From positions 17,499,638 to 17,563,637 of the forward strand of contig OZ059900.1 in NCBI GenBank assembly GCA_964057225.1: DNA of 64,000 bases, given 5' to 3'. Source of the stretch: Auanema rhodensis (taxonomy: Eukaryota; Nematoda; Chromadorea; Rhabditida; Rhabditidae). Of this stretch, positions 41,201 to 55,600 are shown piece by piece. The notes under the pieces were generated by a model. That model ran no database searches. It had not been told where the DNA came from and worked only from the letters and a program-made list of their open reading frames with translations. The translations under genes and the position numbers were made by a program. Each line of letters begins with the position of its first letter. The first letter of the stretch is position 1.

Positions 41201-43000
41201 ACATACTAAAATGAAGCATTTTACATGCTGAACACTAGAAAAATACAAAAACACAGTATTTCCCATGAGAAATATTTTATTATGCTGGAAAACCAGTTTT
41301 TGGAAATTTCGCTGTAAACAAGGTTTTGACTTACGATTTCATGTGTTCAAACTCATGCAATGTCAATGAAACCTAGCTCAAAATTGTTCGTACAACGTCT
41401 AGTTCCACTTTCACGACAAAAAAACAGGGGTTAGAAAATTAAGGAAATTAGCATATTCTGAGGGCACGCCCCTTATGGCTAATATTGATTAAATCGATTT
41501 TTGTTCATATGAGTCGTCAAATGCAACGAATTTCAGCGTGTTACATACTAAAATGAAGCATTTTACATGCTGAACACTAGAAAAATACAAAAACACAGTA
41601 TTTCCCATGAGAAATATTTTATTATGCTGGAAAACCAGTTTTTGGAAATTTCGCTGTAAACAAGGTTTTGACTTACGATTTCATGTGTTCAAACTCATGC
41701 AATGTCAATGAAACCTAGCTCAAAATTGTTCGTACAACGTCTAGTTCCACTTTCACGACAAAAAAACAGGGGTTACGACAAAAAACAGGGGTTAGAAAAT
41801 TAAGGAAATTAGCATATTCTGAGGGCACGCCCCTTATGGCTAATATTGATTAAATCGATTTTTGTTCATATGAGTCGTCAAATGCAACGAATTTCAGCGT
41901 GTTACATACTAAAATGAAGCATTTTACATGCTGAACACTAGAAAAATACAAAAACACAGTATTTCCCATGAGAAATATTTTATTATGCTGGAAAACCAGT
42001 TTTTGGAAATTTCGCTGTAAACAAGGTTTTGACTTACGATTTCATGTGTTCAAACTCATGCAATGTCAATGAAACCTAGCTCAAAATTGTTCGTACAACG
42101 TCTAGTTCCACTTTCACGACAAAAAAACAGGGGTTAGAAAATTAAGGAAATTAGCATATTCTGAGGGCACGCCCCTTATGGCTAATATTGATTAAATCGA
42201 TTTTTGTTCATATGAGTCGTCAAATGCAACGAATTTCAGCGTGTTACATACTAAAATGAAGCATTTTACATGCTGAACACTAGAAAAATACAAAAACACA
42301 GTATTTCCCATGAGAAATATTTTATTATGCTGGAAAACCAGTTTTTGGAAATTTCGCTGTAAACAAGGTTTTGACTTACGATTTCATGTGTTCAAACTCA
42401 TGCAATGTCAATGAAACCTAGCTCAAAATTGTTCGTACAACGTCTAGTTCCACTTTCACGACAAAAAAACAGGGGTTAGAAAATTAAGGAAATTAGCATA
42501 TTCTGAGGGCACGCCCCTTATGGCTAATATTGATTAAATCGATTTTTGTTCATATGAGTCGTCAAATGCAACGAATTTCAGCGTGTTACATACTAAAATG
42601 AAGCATTTTACATGCTGAACACTAGAAAAATACAAAAACACAGTATTTCCCATGAGAAATATTTTATTATGCTGGAAAACCAGTTTTTGGAAATTTCGCT
42701 GTAAACAAGGTTTTGACTTACGATTTCATGTGTTCAAACTCATGCAATGTCAATGAAACCTAGCTCAAAATTGTTCGTACAACGTCTAGTTCCACTTTCA
42801 CGACAAAAAAACAGGGTTACGACAAAAAACAGGGGTTAGAAAATTAAGGAAATTAGCATATTCTGAGGGCACGCCCCTTATGGCTAATATTGATTAAATC
42901 GATTTTTGTTCATATGAGTCGTCAAATGCAACGAATTTCAGCGTGTTACATACTAAAATGAAGCATTTTACATGCTGAACACTAGAAAAATACAAAAACA
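38201..43000. repeat. Satellite copies with second cluster of expansions
   Basis: CTAGGAAAA recurs at 38806 and 40554. Adjacent copies with the 19-bp expansion at 39686 and 40047 both carry ACAAGGG in the first half of the duplicated segment and are 361 bp apart, so one is a direct duplicate of the other. A further expanded copy is at 41776. AACATAGC is at about 41030 with a private GCTCATATG at 41161. No gene is present. Confidence 0.85.
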
Positions 43001-45592
43001 CAGTATTTCCCATGATAAATATTTTATTATGCTGGAAAACCAGTTTTTGGAAATTTCGCTGTAAACAAGGTTTTGACTTACGATTTCATGTGTTCAAACT
43101 CATGCAATGTCAATGAAACCTAGCTCAAAATTGTTCGTACAACGTCTAGTTCCACTTTCACGACAAAAAAACAGGGGTTAGAAAATTAAGGAAATTAGCA
43201 TATTCTGAGGGCACGCCCCTTATGGCTAATATTGATTAAATCGATTTTTGTTCATATGAGTCGTCAAATGCAACGAATTTCAGCGTGTTACATACTAAAA
43301 TGAACATTTTACATGCTGAACACTAGAAAAAAACAAAAACACAGTATTTCCCATGAGAAATATTTTATTATGCTGGAAAACCAGTTTTTGGAAATTTCGC
43401 TGTAAACAAGGTTTTGACTTACGATTTCATGTGTTCAAACTCATGCAATGTCAATGAAACTTAGCTCAAAATTGTTCGTACAACGTCTAGTTCCACTTTC
43501 ACGACAAAAAAACAGGGGTTAGAAAATTAAGGAAATTAGCATATTCTGAGGGCACGCCCCTTATGGCTAATATTGATTAAATCGATTTTTGTTCATATGA
43601 GTCGTCAAATGCAACGAATTTCAGCGTGTTACATACTAAAATGAAGCATTTCACATGCTGAACACTAGAAGAATACAAAAACACAGTATTTCCCATGAGA
43701 AATATTTTATTATGCTGGAAAACCAGTTTTTGGAAATTTCGCTGTAAACAAGGTTTTGACTTACGATTTCATGTGTTCAAACTCATGCAATGTCAATGAA
43801 ACCTAGCTCAAAATTGTTCGTACAACGTCTAGTTCCACTTTCACGACAAAAAAACAGGGGTTAGAAAATTAAGGAAATTAGCATATTCTGAGGGCACGCC
43901 CCTTATGGCTAATATTGATTAAATTGATTTTTGTTCATATGAGTCGTCAAATGCAACGAATTTCAGCGTGTTACATACTAAAATGAAGCATTTTACATGC
44001 TGAACACTAGAAAAATACAAAAACACAGTATTTCCCATGAGAAATATTTTATTATGCTGGAAAACCAGTTTTTGGAAATTTCGCTGTAAACAAGGTTTTG
44101 ACTTACGATTTCATGTGTTCAAACTCATGCAATGTCAATGAAACCTAGCTCAAAATTGTTCGTACAACGTCTAGTTCCACTTTCACGACAAAAAAACAGG
44201 GGTTAGAAAATTAAGGAAATTAGCATATTCTGAGGGCACGCCCCTTATGGCTAATAATGATTAAATCGATTTTTGTTCATATGAGTCGTCAAATGCAACG
44301 AATTTCAGCGTGTTACATACTAAAATGAAGCATTTTACATGCTGAACACTAGAAAAATACAAAAACACAGTATTTCCCATGAGAAATATTTTATTATGCT
44401 GGAAAACCAGTTTTTGGAAATTTCGCTGTAAACAAGGTTTTGACTTACGATTTCATGTGTTCAAACTCATGCAATGTCAATGAAACCTAGCTCAAAATTG
44501 TTCGTACAACGTCTAGTTCCACTTTCACGACAAAAAAACAGGGGTTAGAAAATTAAGGAAATTAGCATATTCTGAGGGCACGCCCCTTATGGCTAATATT
44601 GATTAAATCGATTTTTGTTCATATGAGTCGTCAAATGCAACGAATTTCAGCGTGTTACATACTTAAATGAAGCATTTTACATGCTGAACACTAGAAAAAT
44701 ACAAAAACACAGTATTTCCCATGAGAAATATTTTATTATGCTGGAAAACCAGTTTTTGGAAATTTCGCTGTAAACAAGGTTTTGACTTACGATTTCATGT
44801 GTTCAAACTCATGCAATGTCAATGAAACCTAGCTCAAAATTGTTCGTACAACGTCTAGTTCCACTTTCACGACAAAAAAACAGGGGTTAGAAAATTAAGG
44901 AAATTAGCATATTCTGAGGGCACGCCCCTTATGGCTAATATTGATTAAATCGATTTTTGTTCATATGAGTCGTCAAATGCAACGAATTTCAGCGTGTTAC
45001 ATACTTAAATGAAGCATTTTACATGCTGAACACTAGAAAAATACAAAAACACAGTATTTCCCATGAGAAATATTTTATTATGCTGGAAAACCAGTTTTTG
45101 GAAATTTCGCTGTAAACAAGGTTTTGACTTACGATTTCATGTGTTTAAACTCATGCAATGTCAATGAAACCTAGCTCAAAATTGTTCGTACAACGTCTAG
45201 TTCCACTTTCACGACAAAAAAACAGGGGTTAGAAAATTAAGGAAATTAGCATATTCTGAGGGCACGCCCCTTATGGCTAATATTGATTAAATCGATTTTT
45301 GTTCATATGAGTCGTCAAATGCAACGAATTTCAGCGTGTTACATACTAAAATGAAGCATTTTACATGCTGAACACTAGAAAAATACAAAAACACAGTATT
45401 TCCCATGAGAAATATTTTATTATGCTGGAAAACCAGTTTTTGGAAATTTCGCTGTAAACAAGGTTTTGACTTACGATTTCATGTGTTCAAACTCATGCAA
45501 TGTCAATGAAACCTAGCTCAAAATTGTTCGTACAACGTCTAGTTCCACTTTCACGACAAAAAAACAGGGGTTACGACAAAAAACAGGGGTTA
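39686..45592. repeat. Second domain of 19-bp expanded monomers (5 copies)
   Basis: Extra 19-bp segments lie at 39686-39704, 40047-40065, 41776-41794, 42820-42838 and 45574-45592. The first two are preceded by CAAGGG and the one at 42820 by CAGGG (one G lost), so these are distinguishable subtypes. The copies at 42820 and 45574 both have ATGATAAAT about 190 bp downstream and are eight monomers apart. No expanded copies were seen between 23.3 and 39.6 kb, before 6.9 kb or after 45.6 kb. Confidence 0.95.
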
Positions 45593-48020
45593 GAAAATTA
45601 AGGAAATTAGCATATTCTGAGGGCACGCCCCTTATGGCTAATATTGATTAAATCGATTTTTGTTCATATGAGTCGTCAAATGCAACGAATTTCAGCGTGT
45701 TACATACTAAAATGAAGCATTTTACATGCTGAACACTAGAAAAATACAAAAACACAGTATTTCCCATGATAAATATTTTATTATGCTGGAAAACCAGTTT
45801 TTGGAAATTTCGCTGTAAACAAGGTTTTGACTTACGATTTCATGTGTTCAAACTCATGCAATGTCAATGAAACCTAGCTCAAAATTGTTCGTACAACGTC
45901 TAGTCCCACTTTCACGACAAAAAAACAGGGGTTAGAAAATTAAGGAAATTAGCATATTCTGAGGGCACGCCCCTTATGGCTAATATTGATTAAATCGATT
46001 TTTGTTCATATGAGTCGTCAAATGCAACGAATTTCAGCGTGTTACATACTAAAATGAAGCATTTTACATGCTGAACACTAGAAAAATACAAAAACACAGT
46101 ATTTCCCATGAGAAATATTTTATTATGCTGGAAAACCAGTTTTTGGAAATTTCGCTGTAAACAAGGTTTTGACTTACGATTTCATGTGTTCAAACTCATG
46201 CAATGTCAATGAAACCTAGCTCAAAATTGTTCGTACAACGTCTAGTTCCACTTTCACGACAAAAAAACAGGGGTTAGAAAATTAAGGAAATTAGCATATT
46301 CTGAGGGCACGCCCCTTATGGCTAATATTGATTAAATCGATTTTTGTTCATATGATTCGTCAAATGCAACGAATTTTAGCGTGTTACATACTAAAATGAA
46401 GCATTTTACATGCTGAACACTAGAAAAAAACAAAAACACAGTATTTCCCATGAGAAATATTTTATTATGCTGGAAAACCAGTTTTTGGAAATTTCGCTGT
46501 AAACAAGGTTTTGACTTACGATTTCATGTGTTCAAACTCATGCAATGTCAATGAAACTTAGCTCAAAATTGTTCGTACAACGTCTAGTTCCACTTTCACG
46601 ACAAAAAAACAGGGGTTAGAAAATTAAGGAAATTAGCATATTCTGAGGGCACGCCCCTTATGGCTAATATTGATTAAATCGATTTTTGTTCATATGAGTC
46701 GTCAAATGCAACGAATTTCAGCGTGTTACATACTAAAATGAAGCATTTTACATGCTGAACACTAGAAAAATACAAAAACACAGTATTTCCCATGAGAAAT
46801 ATTTTATTATGCTTGAAAACCAGTTTTTGGAAATTTCGCTGTAAACAAGGTTTTGACTTACGATTTCATGTGTTCAAACTCATGCAATGTCAATGAAACC
46901 TAGCTCAAAATTGTTCGTACAACGTCTAGTTCCACTTTCACGACAAAAAAACAGGGGTTAGAAAATTAAGGAAATTAGCATATTCTGAGGGCACGCCCCT
47001 TATGGCTAATATTGATTAAATCGATTTTTGTTCATATGAGTCGTCAAATGCAACGAATTTCAGCGTGTTACATACTAAAATGAAGCATTTCACATGCTGA
47101 ACACTAGAAGAATACAAAAACACAGTATTTCCCATGAGAAATATTTTATTATGCTGGAAAACCAGTTTTTGGAAATTTCGCTGTAAACAAGGTTTTGACT
47201 TACGATTTCATGTGTTCAAACTCATGCAATGTCAATGAAACCTAGCTCAAAATTGTTTGTACAACGTCTAGTTCCACTTTCACGACAAAAAAACAGGGGT
47301 TAGAAAATTAAGGAAATTAGCATATTCTGAGGGCACGCCCCTTATGGCTAATATTGATTAAATCGATTTTTGTTCATATGAGTCGTCAAATGCAACGAAT
47401 TTCAGCGTGTTACATACTAAAATGAAGCATTTCACATGCTGAACACTGGAAGAATACAAAAACACAGTATTTCCCATGAGAAATATTTTATTATGCTGGA
47501 AAACCAGTTTTTGGAAATTTCGCTGTAAACAAGGTTTTGACTTACGATTTCATGTGTTCAAACTCATGCAATGTCAATGAAACCTAGCTCAAAATTGTTC
47601 GTACAACGTCTAGTTCCACTTTCACGACAAAAAAACAGGGGTTAGAAAATTAAGGAAATTAGCATATTCTGAGGGCACGCCCCTTATGGCTAATATTGAT
47701 TAAATCGATTTTTGTTCATATGAGTCGTCAAATGCAACGAATTTCAGCGTGTTACATACTAAAATGAAGCATTTTACATGCTGAACACTAGAAAAATACA
47801 AAAACACAGTATTTCCCATGAGAAATATTTTATTATGCTGGAAAACCAGTTTTTGGAAATTTCGCTGTAAACAAGGTTTTGACTTACGATTTCATGTGTT
47901 CAAACTCATGCAATGTCAATGAAACCTAGCTCAAAATTGTTCGTACAACGTCTAGTTCCACTTTCACGACAAAAAAACAGGGGTTAGAAAATTAAGGAAA
48001 TTAGCATATTCTGAGGGCAC
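43001..48020. repeat. Block repeated with a growing offset
   Basis: A series of markers from 43.0-45.2 kb reappears in the same order at 45.8-49.6 kb, but the offset grows by whole monomers: ATGATAAAT (8 monomers), AACTTAGC 43461 to 46558 (9), AAGAATAC 43671 to 47110 (10), TAATAATG 44251 to 48032 and the first ACTTAAATG 44662 to 48443 (11), ACTTAAATG followed by GTTTAAAC 45004/45143 to 49469/49608 (13). AAGAATAC is directly doubled at 47110 and 47452. Single-base losses are AATGAACATT at about 43303 and CAGGGTTA at about 42814. GATTCGT with TTTTAGC at 46353 matches the 24030 type. No gene is present. Confidence 0.82.
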
Positions 48021-51000
48021 GCCCCTTATGGCTAATAATGATTAAATCGATTTTTGTTCATATGAGTCGTCAAATGCAACGAATTTCAGCGTGTTACATA
48101 CTAAAATGAAGCATTTTACATGCTGAACACTAGAAAAATACAAAAACACAGTATTTCCCATGAGAAATATTTTATTATGCTGGAAAACCAGTTTTTGGAA
48201 ATTTCGCTGTAAACAAGGTTTTGACTTACGATTTCATGTGTTCAAACTCATGCAATGTCAATGAAACCTAGCTCAAAATTGTTCGTACAACGTCTAGTTC
48301 CACTTTCACGACAAAAAAACAGGGGTTAGAAAATTAAGGAAATTAGCATATTCTGAGGGCACGCCCCTTATGGCTAATATTGATTAAATCGATTTTTGTT
48401 CATATGAGTCGTCAAATGCAACGAATTTCAGCGTGTTACATACTTAAATGAAGCATTTTACATGCTGAACACTAGAAAAATACAAAAACACAGTATTTCC
48501 CATGAGAAATATTTTATTATGCTGGAAAACCAGTTTTTGGAAATTTCGCTGTAAACAAGGTTTTGACTTACGATTTCATGTGTTCAAACTCATGCAATGT
48601 CAATGAAACCTAGCTCAAAATTGTTCGTACAACGTCTAGTTCCACTTTCACGACAAAAAAACAGGGGTTAGAAAATTAAGGAAATTAGCATATTCTGAGG
48701 GCACGCCCCTTATGGCTAATAATGATTAAATCGATTTTTGTTCATATGAGTCGTCAAATGCAACGAATTTCAGCGTGTTACATACTAAAATGAAGCATTT
48801 TACATGCTGAACACTAGAAAAATACAAAAACACAGTATTTCCCATGAGAAATATTTTATTATGCTGGAAAACCAGTTTTTGGAAATTTCGCTGTAAACAA
48901 GGTTTTGACTTACGATTTCATGTGTTCAAACTCATGCAATGTCAATGAAACCTAGCTCAAAATTGTTCGTACAACGTCTAGTTCCACTTTCAAGACAAAA
49001 AAACAGGGGTTAGAAAATTAAGGAAATTAGCATATTCTGAGGGCACGCCCCTTATGGCTAATATTGATTAAATCGATTTTTGTTCATATGAGTCGTCAAA
49101 TGCAACGAATTTCAGCGTGTTACATACTTAAATGAAGCATTTTACATGCTGAACACTAGAAAAATACAAAAACACAGTATTTCCCATGAGAAATATTTTA
49201 TTATGCTGGAAAACCAGTTTTTGGAAATTTCGCTGTAAACAAGGTTTTGACTTACGATTTCATGTGTTCAAACTCATGCAATGTCAATGAAACCTAGCTC
49301 AAAATTGTTCGTACTACGTCTAGTTCCACTTTCACGACAAAAAAACAGGGGTTAGAAAATTAAGGAAATTAGCATATTCTGAGGGCACGCCCCTTATGGC
49401 TAATATTGATTAAATCGATTTTTGTTCATATGAGTCGTCAAATGCAACGAATTTCAGCGTGTTACATACTTAAATGAAGCATTTTACATGCTGAACACTA
49501 GAAAAATACAAAAACACAGTATTTCCCATGAGAAATATTTTATTATGCTGGAAAACCAGTTTTTGGAAATTTCGCTGTAAACAAGGTTTTGACTTACGAT
49601 TTCATGTGTTTAAACTCATGCAATGTCAATGAAACCTAGCTCAAAATTGTTCGTACAACGTCTAGTTCCACTTTCACGACAAAAAAACAAGGGTTAGAAA
49701 ATTAAGGAAATTAGCATATTCTGAGGGCACGCCCCTTATGGCTAATATTGATTAAATCGATTTTTGTTCATATGAGTCGTCAAATGCAACGAATTTCAGC
49801 GTGTTACATACTTAAATGAAGCATTTTACATGCTGAACACTAGAAAAATACAAAAACACAGTATTTCCCATGAGAAATATTTTATTATGCTGGAAAACCA
49901 GTTTTTGGAAATTTCGCTGTAAACAAGGTTTTGACTTACGATTTCATGTGTTTAAACTCATGCAATGTCAATGAAACCTAGCTCAAAATTGTTCGTACAA
50001 CGTCTAGTTCCACTTTCACGACAAAAAAACAGGGGTTAGAAAATTAAGGAAATTAGCATATTCTGAGGGCACGCCCCTTATGGCTAATATTGATTAAATC
50101 GATTTTTGTTCATATGAGTCGTCAAATGCAACGAATTTCAGCGTGTTACATACTAAAATGAAGCATTTTACATGCTGAACACTAGAAAAATACAAAAACA
50201 CAGTATTTCCCATGAGAAATATTTTATTATGCTGGAAAACCAGTTTTTGGAAATTTCGCTGTAAACAAGGTTTTGACTTACGATTTCATGTGTTCAAACT
50301 CATGCAATGTCAATGAAACCTAGCTCAAAATTGTTCGTACAACGTCTAGTTCCACTTTCACGACAAAAAAACAGGGGTTAGAAAATTAAGGAAATTAGCA
50401 TATTCTGAGGGCACGCCCCTTATGGCTAATAATGATTAAATCGATTTTTGTTCATATGAGTCGTCAAATGCAACGAATTTCAGCGTGTTACATACTAAAA
50501 TGAAGCATTTTACATGCTGAACACTAGAAAAATACAAAAACACAGTATTTCCCATGAGAAATATTTTATTATGCTGGAAAACCAGTTTTTGGAAATTTCG
50601 CTGTAAACAAGGTTTTGACTTACGATTTCATGTGTTCAAACTCATGCAATGTCAATGAAACCTAGCTCAAAATTGTTCGTACAACGTCTAGTTCCACTTT
50701 CACGACAAAAAAACAGGGGTTAGAAAATTAAGGAAATTAGCATATTCTGAGGGCACGCCCCTTATGGCTAATATTGATTAAATCGATTTTTGTTCATATG
50801 AGTCGTCAAATGCAACGAATTTCAGCGTGTTACATACTTAAATGAAGCATTTTACATGCTGAACACTAGAAAAATACAAAAACACAGTATTTCCCATGAG
50901 AAATATTTTATTATGCTGGAAAACCAGTTTTTGGAAATTTCGCTGTAAACAAGGTTTTGACTTACGATTTCATGTGTTCAAACTCATGCAATGTCAATGA

Positions 51001-52640
51001 AACCTAGCTCAAAATTGTTCGTACAACGTCTAGTTCCACTTTCACGACAAAAAAACAGGGGTTAGAAAATTAAGGAAATTAGCATATTCTGAGGGCACGC
51101 CCCTTATGGCTAATAATGATTAAATCGATTTTTGTTCATATGAGTCGTCAAATGCAACGAATTTCAGCGTGTTACATACTAAAATGAAGCATTTTACATG
51201 CTGAACACTAGAAAAATACAAAAACACAGTATTTCCCATGAGAAATATTTTATTATGCTGGAAAACCAGTTTTTGGAAATTTCGCTGTAAACAAGGTTTT
51301 GACTTACGATTTCATGTGTTCAAACTCATGCAATGTCAATGAAACCTAGCTCAAAATTGTTCGTACAACGTCTAGTTCCACTTTCAAGACAAAAAAACAG
51401 GGGTTAGAAAATTAAGGAAATTAGCATATTCTGAGGGCACGCCCCTTATGGCTAATATTGATTAAATCGATTTTTGTTCATATGAGTCGTCAAATGCAAC
51501 GAATTTCAGCGTGTTACATACTTAAATGAAGCATTTTACATGCTGAACACTAGAAAAATACAAAAACACAGTATTTCCCATGAGAAATATTTTATTATGC
51601 TGGAAAACCAGTTTTTGGAAATTTCGCTGTAAACAAGGTTTTGACTTACGATTTCATGTGTTCAAACTCATGCAATGTCAATGAAACCTAGCTCAAAATT
51701 GTTCGTACTACGTCTAGTTCCACTTTCACGACAAAAAAACAGGGGTTAGAAAATTAAGGAAATTAGCATATTCTGAGGGCACGCCCCTTATGGCTAATAT
51801 TGATTAAATCGATTTTTGTTCATATGAGTCGTCAAATGCAACGAATTTCAGCGTGTTACATACTTAAATGAAGCATTTTACATGCTGAACACTAGAAAAA
51901 TACAAAAACACAGTATTTCCCATGAGAAATATTTTATTATGCTGGAAAACCAGTTTTTGGAAATTTCGCTGTAAACAAGGTTTTGACTTACGATTTCATG
52001 TGTTTAAACTCATGCAATGTCAATGAAACCTAGCTCAAAATTGTTCGTACAACGTCTAGTTCCACTTTCACGACAAAAAAACAAGGGTTAGAAAATTAAG
52101 GAAATTAGCATATTCTGAGGGCACGCCCCTTATGGCTAATATTGATTAAATCGATTTTTGTTCATATGAGTCGTCAAATGCAACGAATTTCAGCGTGTTA
52201 CATACTTAAATGAAGCATTTTACATGCTGAACACTAGAAAAATACAAAAACACAGTATTTCCCATGAGAAATATTTTATTATGCTGGAAAACCAGTTTTT
52301 GGAAATTTCGCTGTAAACAAGGTTTTGACTTACGATTTCATGTGTTTAAACTCATGCAATGTCAATGAAACCTAGCTCAAAATTGTTCGTACAACGTCTA
52401 GTTCCACTTTCACGACAAAAAAACAGGGGTTAGAAAATTAAGGAAATTAGCATATTCTGAGGGCACGCCCCTTATGGCTAATATTGATTAAATCGATTTT
52501 TGTTCATATGAGTCGTCAAATGCAACGAATTTCAGCGTGTTACATACTAAAATGAAGCATTTTACATGCTGAACACTAGAAAAATACAAAAACACAGTAT
52601 TTCCCATGAGAAATATTTTATTATGCTGGAAAACCAGTTT
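48021..52640. repeat. Seven-monomer (2394 bp) tandem duplication
   Basis: All markers recur at exactly 2394 bp: TAATAATG 48037 to 50431 and 48721 to 51115, ACTTAAATG 48443 to 50837 and 49127 to 51521, CAAGAC 48991 to 51385, GTACTACG 49311 to 51705, ACTTAAATG 49469 to 51863, GTTTAAAC 49608 to 52002, ACAAGGG 49687 to 52081. The match begins after 47452, whose AAGAATAC has no partner, and ends before 52641, where GTTTCTGG is new. This fits a single tandem duplication, about 48.0-50.4 and 50.4-52.6 kb. GTTTAAAC is a PmeI-type eight-base site restricted to the part of the array after 45.1 kb. Confidence 0.92.
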
Positions 52641-55600
52641 CTGGAAATTTCGCTGTAAACAAGGTTTTGACTTACGATTTCATGTGTTCAAACTCATGCA
52701 ATGTCAATGAAACCTAGCTCAAAATTGTTCGTACAACGTCTAGTTCCACTTTCACGACAAAAAAAACAGGGGTTAGAAAATTAAGGAAATTAGCATATTC
52801 TGAGGGCACGCCCCTTATGGCTAATATTGATTAAATCGATTTTTGTTCATATGAGTCGTCAAATGCAACGAATTTCAGCGTGTTACATACTTAAATGAAG
52901 CATTTTACATGCTGAACACTAGAAAAATACAAAAACACAGTATTTCCCATGAGAAATATTTTATTATGCTGGAAAACCAGTTTTTGGAAATTTCGCTGTA
53001 AACAAGGTTTTGACTTACGATTTCATGTGTTCAAACTCATGCAATGTCAATGAAACCTAGCTCAAAATTGTTCGTACAACGTCTAGTTCCACTTTCACGA
53101 CAAAAAAACAGGGGTTAGAAAATTAAGGAAATTAGCATATTCTGAGGGCACGCCCCTTATGGCTAATAATGATTAAATCGATTTTTGTTCATATGAGTCG
53201 TCAAATGCAACGAATTTCAGCGTGTTACATACTAAAATGAAGCATTTTACATGCTGAACACTAGAAAAATACAAAAACACAGTATTTCCCATGAGAAATA
53301 TTTTATTATGCTGGAAAACCAGTTTTTGGAAATTTCGCTGTAAACAAGGTTTTGACTTACGATTTCATGTGTTCAAACTCATGCAATGTCAATGAAACCT
53401 AGCTCAAAATTGTTCGTACAACGTCTAGTTCCACTTTCACGACAAAAAAACAGGGGTTAGAAAATTAAGGAAATTAGCATATTCTGAGGGCACGCCCCTT
53501 ATGGCTAATATTGATTAAATCGATTTTTGTTCATATGAGTCGTCAAATGCAACGAATTTCAGCGTGTTACATACTAAAATGAAGCATTTTACATGCTGAA
53601 CACTAGAAAAATACAAAAACACAGTATTTCCCATGAGAAATATTTTATTATGCTGGAAAACCAGTTTTTGGAAATTTCGCTGTAAACAAGGTTTTGACTT
53701 ACGATTTCATGTGTTCAAACTCATGCAATGTCAATGAAACCTAGCTCAAAATTGTTCGTACAACGTCTAGTTCCACTTTCACGACAAAAAAACAGGGGTT
53801 AGAAAATTAAGGAAATTAGCATATTCTGAGGGCACGCCCCTTATGGCTAATATTGATTAAATCGATTTTTGTTCATATGAGTCGTCAAATGCAACGAATT
53901 TCAGCGTGTTACATACTAAAATGAAGCATTTTATATGCTGAACACTAGAAAAATACAAAAACACAGTATTTCCCATGAGAAATATTTTATTATGCTGGAA
54001 AACCAGTTTTTGGAAATTTCGCTGTAAACAAGGTTTTGACTTACGATTTCATGTGTTTAAACTCATGCAATGTCAATGAAACCTAGCTCAAAATTGTTCG
54101 TACAACGTCTAGTTCCACTTTCACGACAAAAAAACAAGGGTTAGAAAATTAAGGAAATTAGCATATTCTGAGGGCACGCCCCTTATGGCTAATATTGATT
54201 AAATCGATTTTTGTTCATATGAGTCGTCAAATGCAACGAATTTCAGCGTGTTACATACTTAAATGAAGCATTTTACATGCTGAACACTAGAAAAATACAA
54301 AAACACAGTATTTCCCATGAGAAATATTTTATTATGCTGGAAAACCAGTTTTTGGAAATTTCGCTGTAAACAAGGTTTTGACTTACGATTTCATGTGTTT
54401 AAACTCATGCAATGTCAATGAAACCTAGCTCAAAATTGTTCGTACAACGTCTAGTTCCACTTTCACGACAAAAAAACAGGGGTTAGAAAATTAAGGAAAT
54501 TAGCATATTCTGAGGGCACGCCCCTTATGGCTAATATTGATTAAATCGATTTTTGTTCATATGAGTCGTCAAATGCAACGAATTTCAGCGTGTTACATAC
54601 TAAAATGAAGCATTTTACATGCTGAACACTAGAAAAATACAAAAACACAGTATTTCCCATGAGAAATATTTTATTATGCTGGAAAACCAGTTTCTGGAAA
54701 TTTCGCTGTAAACAAGGTTTTGACTTACGATTTCATGTGTTCAAACTCATGCAATGTCAATGAAACCTAGCTCAAAATTGTTCGTACAACGTCTAGTTCC
54801 ACTTTCACGACAAAAAAAACAGGGGTTAGAAAATTAAGGAAATTAGCATATTCTGAGGGCACGCCCCTTATGGCTAATATTGATTAAATCGATTTTTGTT
54901 CATATGAGTCGTCAAATGCAACGAATTTCAGCGTGTTACATACTAAAATGAAGCATTTTATATGCTGAACACTAGAAAAATACAAAAACACAGTATTTCC
55001 CATGAGAAATATTTTATTATGCTGGAAAACCAGTTTTTGGAAATTTCGCTGTAACCAAGGTTTTGACTTACGATTTCATGTGTTCAAACTCATGCAATGT
55101 CAATGAAACCTAGCTCAAAATTGTTCGTACAACGTCTAGTTCCACTTTCACGACAAAAAAACAGGGGTTAGAAAATTAAGGAAATTAGCATATTCTGAGG
55201 GCACGCCCCTTATGGCTAATAATGATTAAATCGATTTTTGTTCATATGAGTCGTCAAATGCAACGAATTTCAGCGTGTTACATACTAAAATGAAGCATTT
55301 TACATGCTGAACACTAGAAAAATACAAAAACACAGTATTTCCCATGAGAAATATTTTATTATGCTGGAAAACCAGTTTTTGGAAATTTCGCTGTAAACAA
55401 GGTTTTGACTTACGATTTCATGTGTTCAAACTCATGCAATGTCAATGAAACCTAGCTCAAAATTGTTCGTACAACGTCTAGTTCCACTTTCACGACAAAA
55501 AAACAGGGGTTAGAAAATTAAGGAAATTAGCATATTCTGAGGGCACGCCCCTTATGGCTAATATTGATTAAATCGATTTTTGTTCATATGAGTCGTCAAA

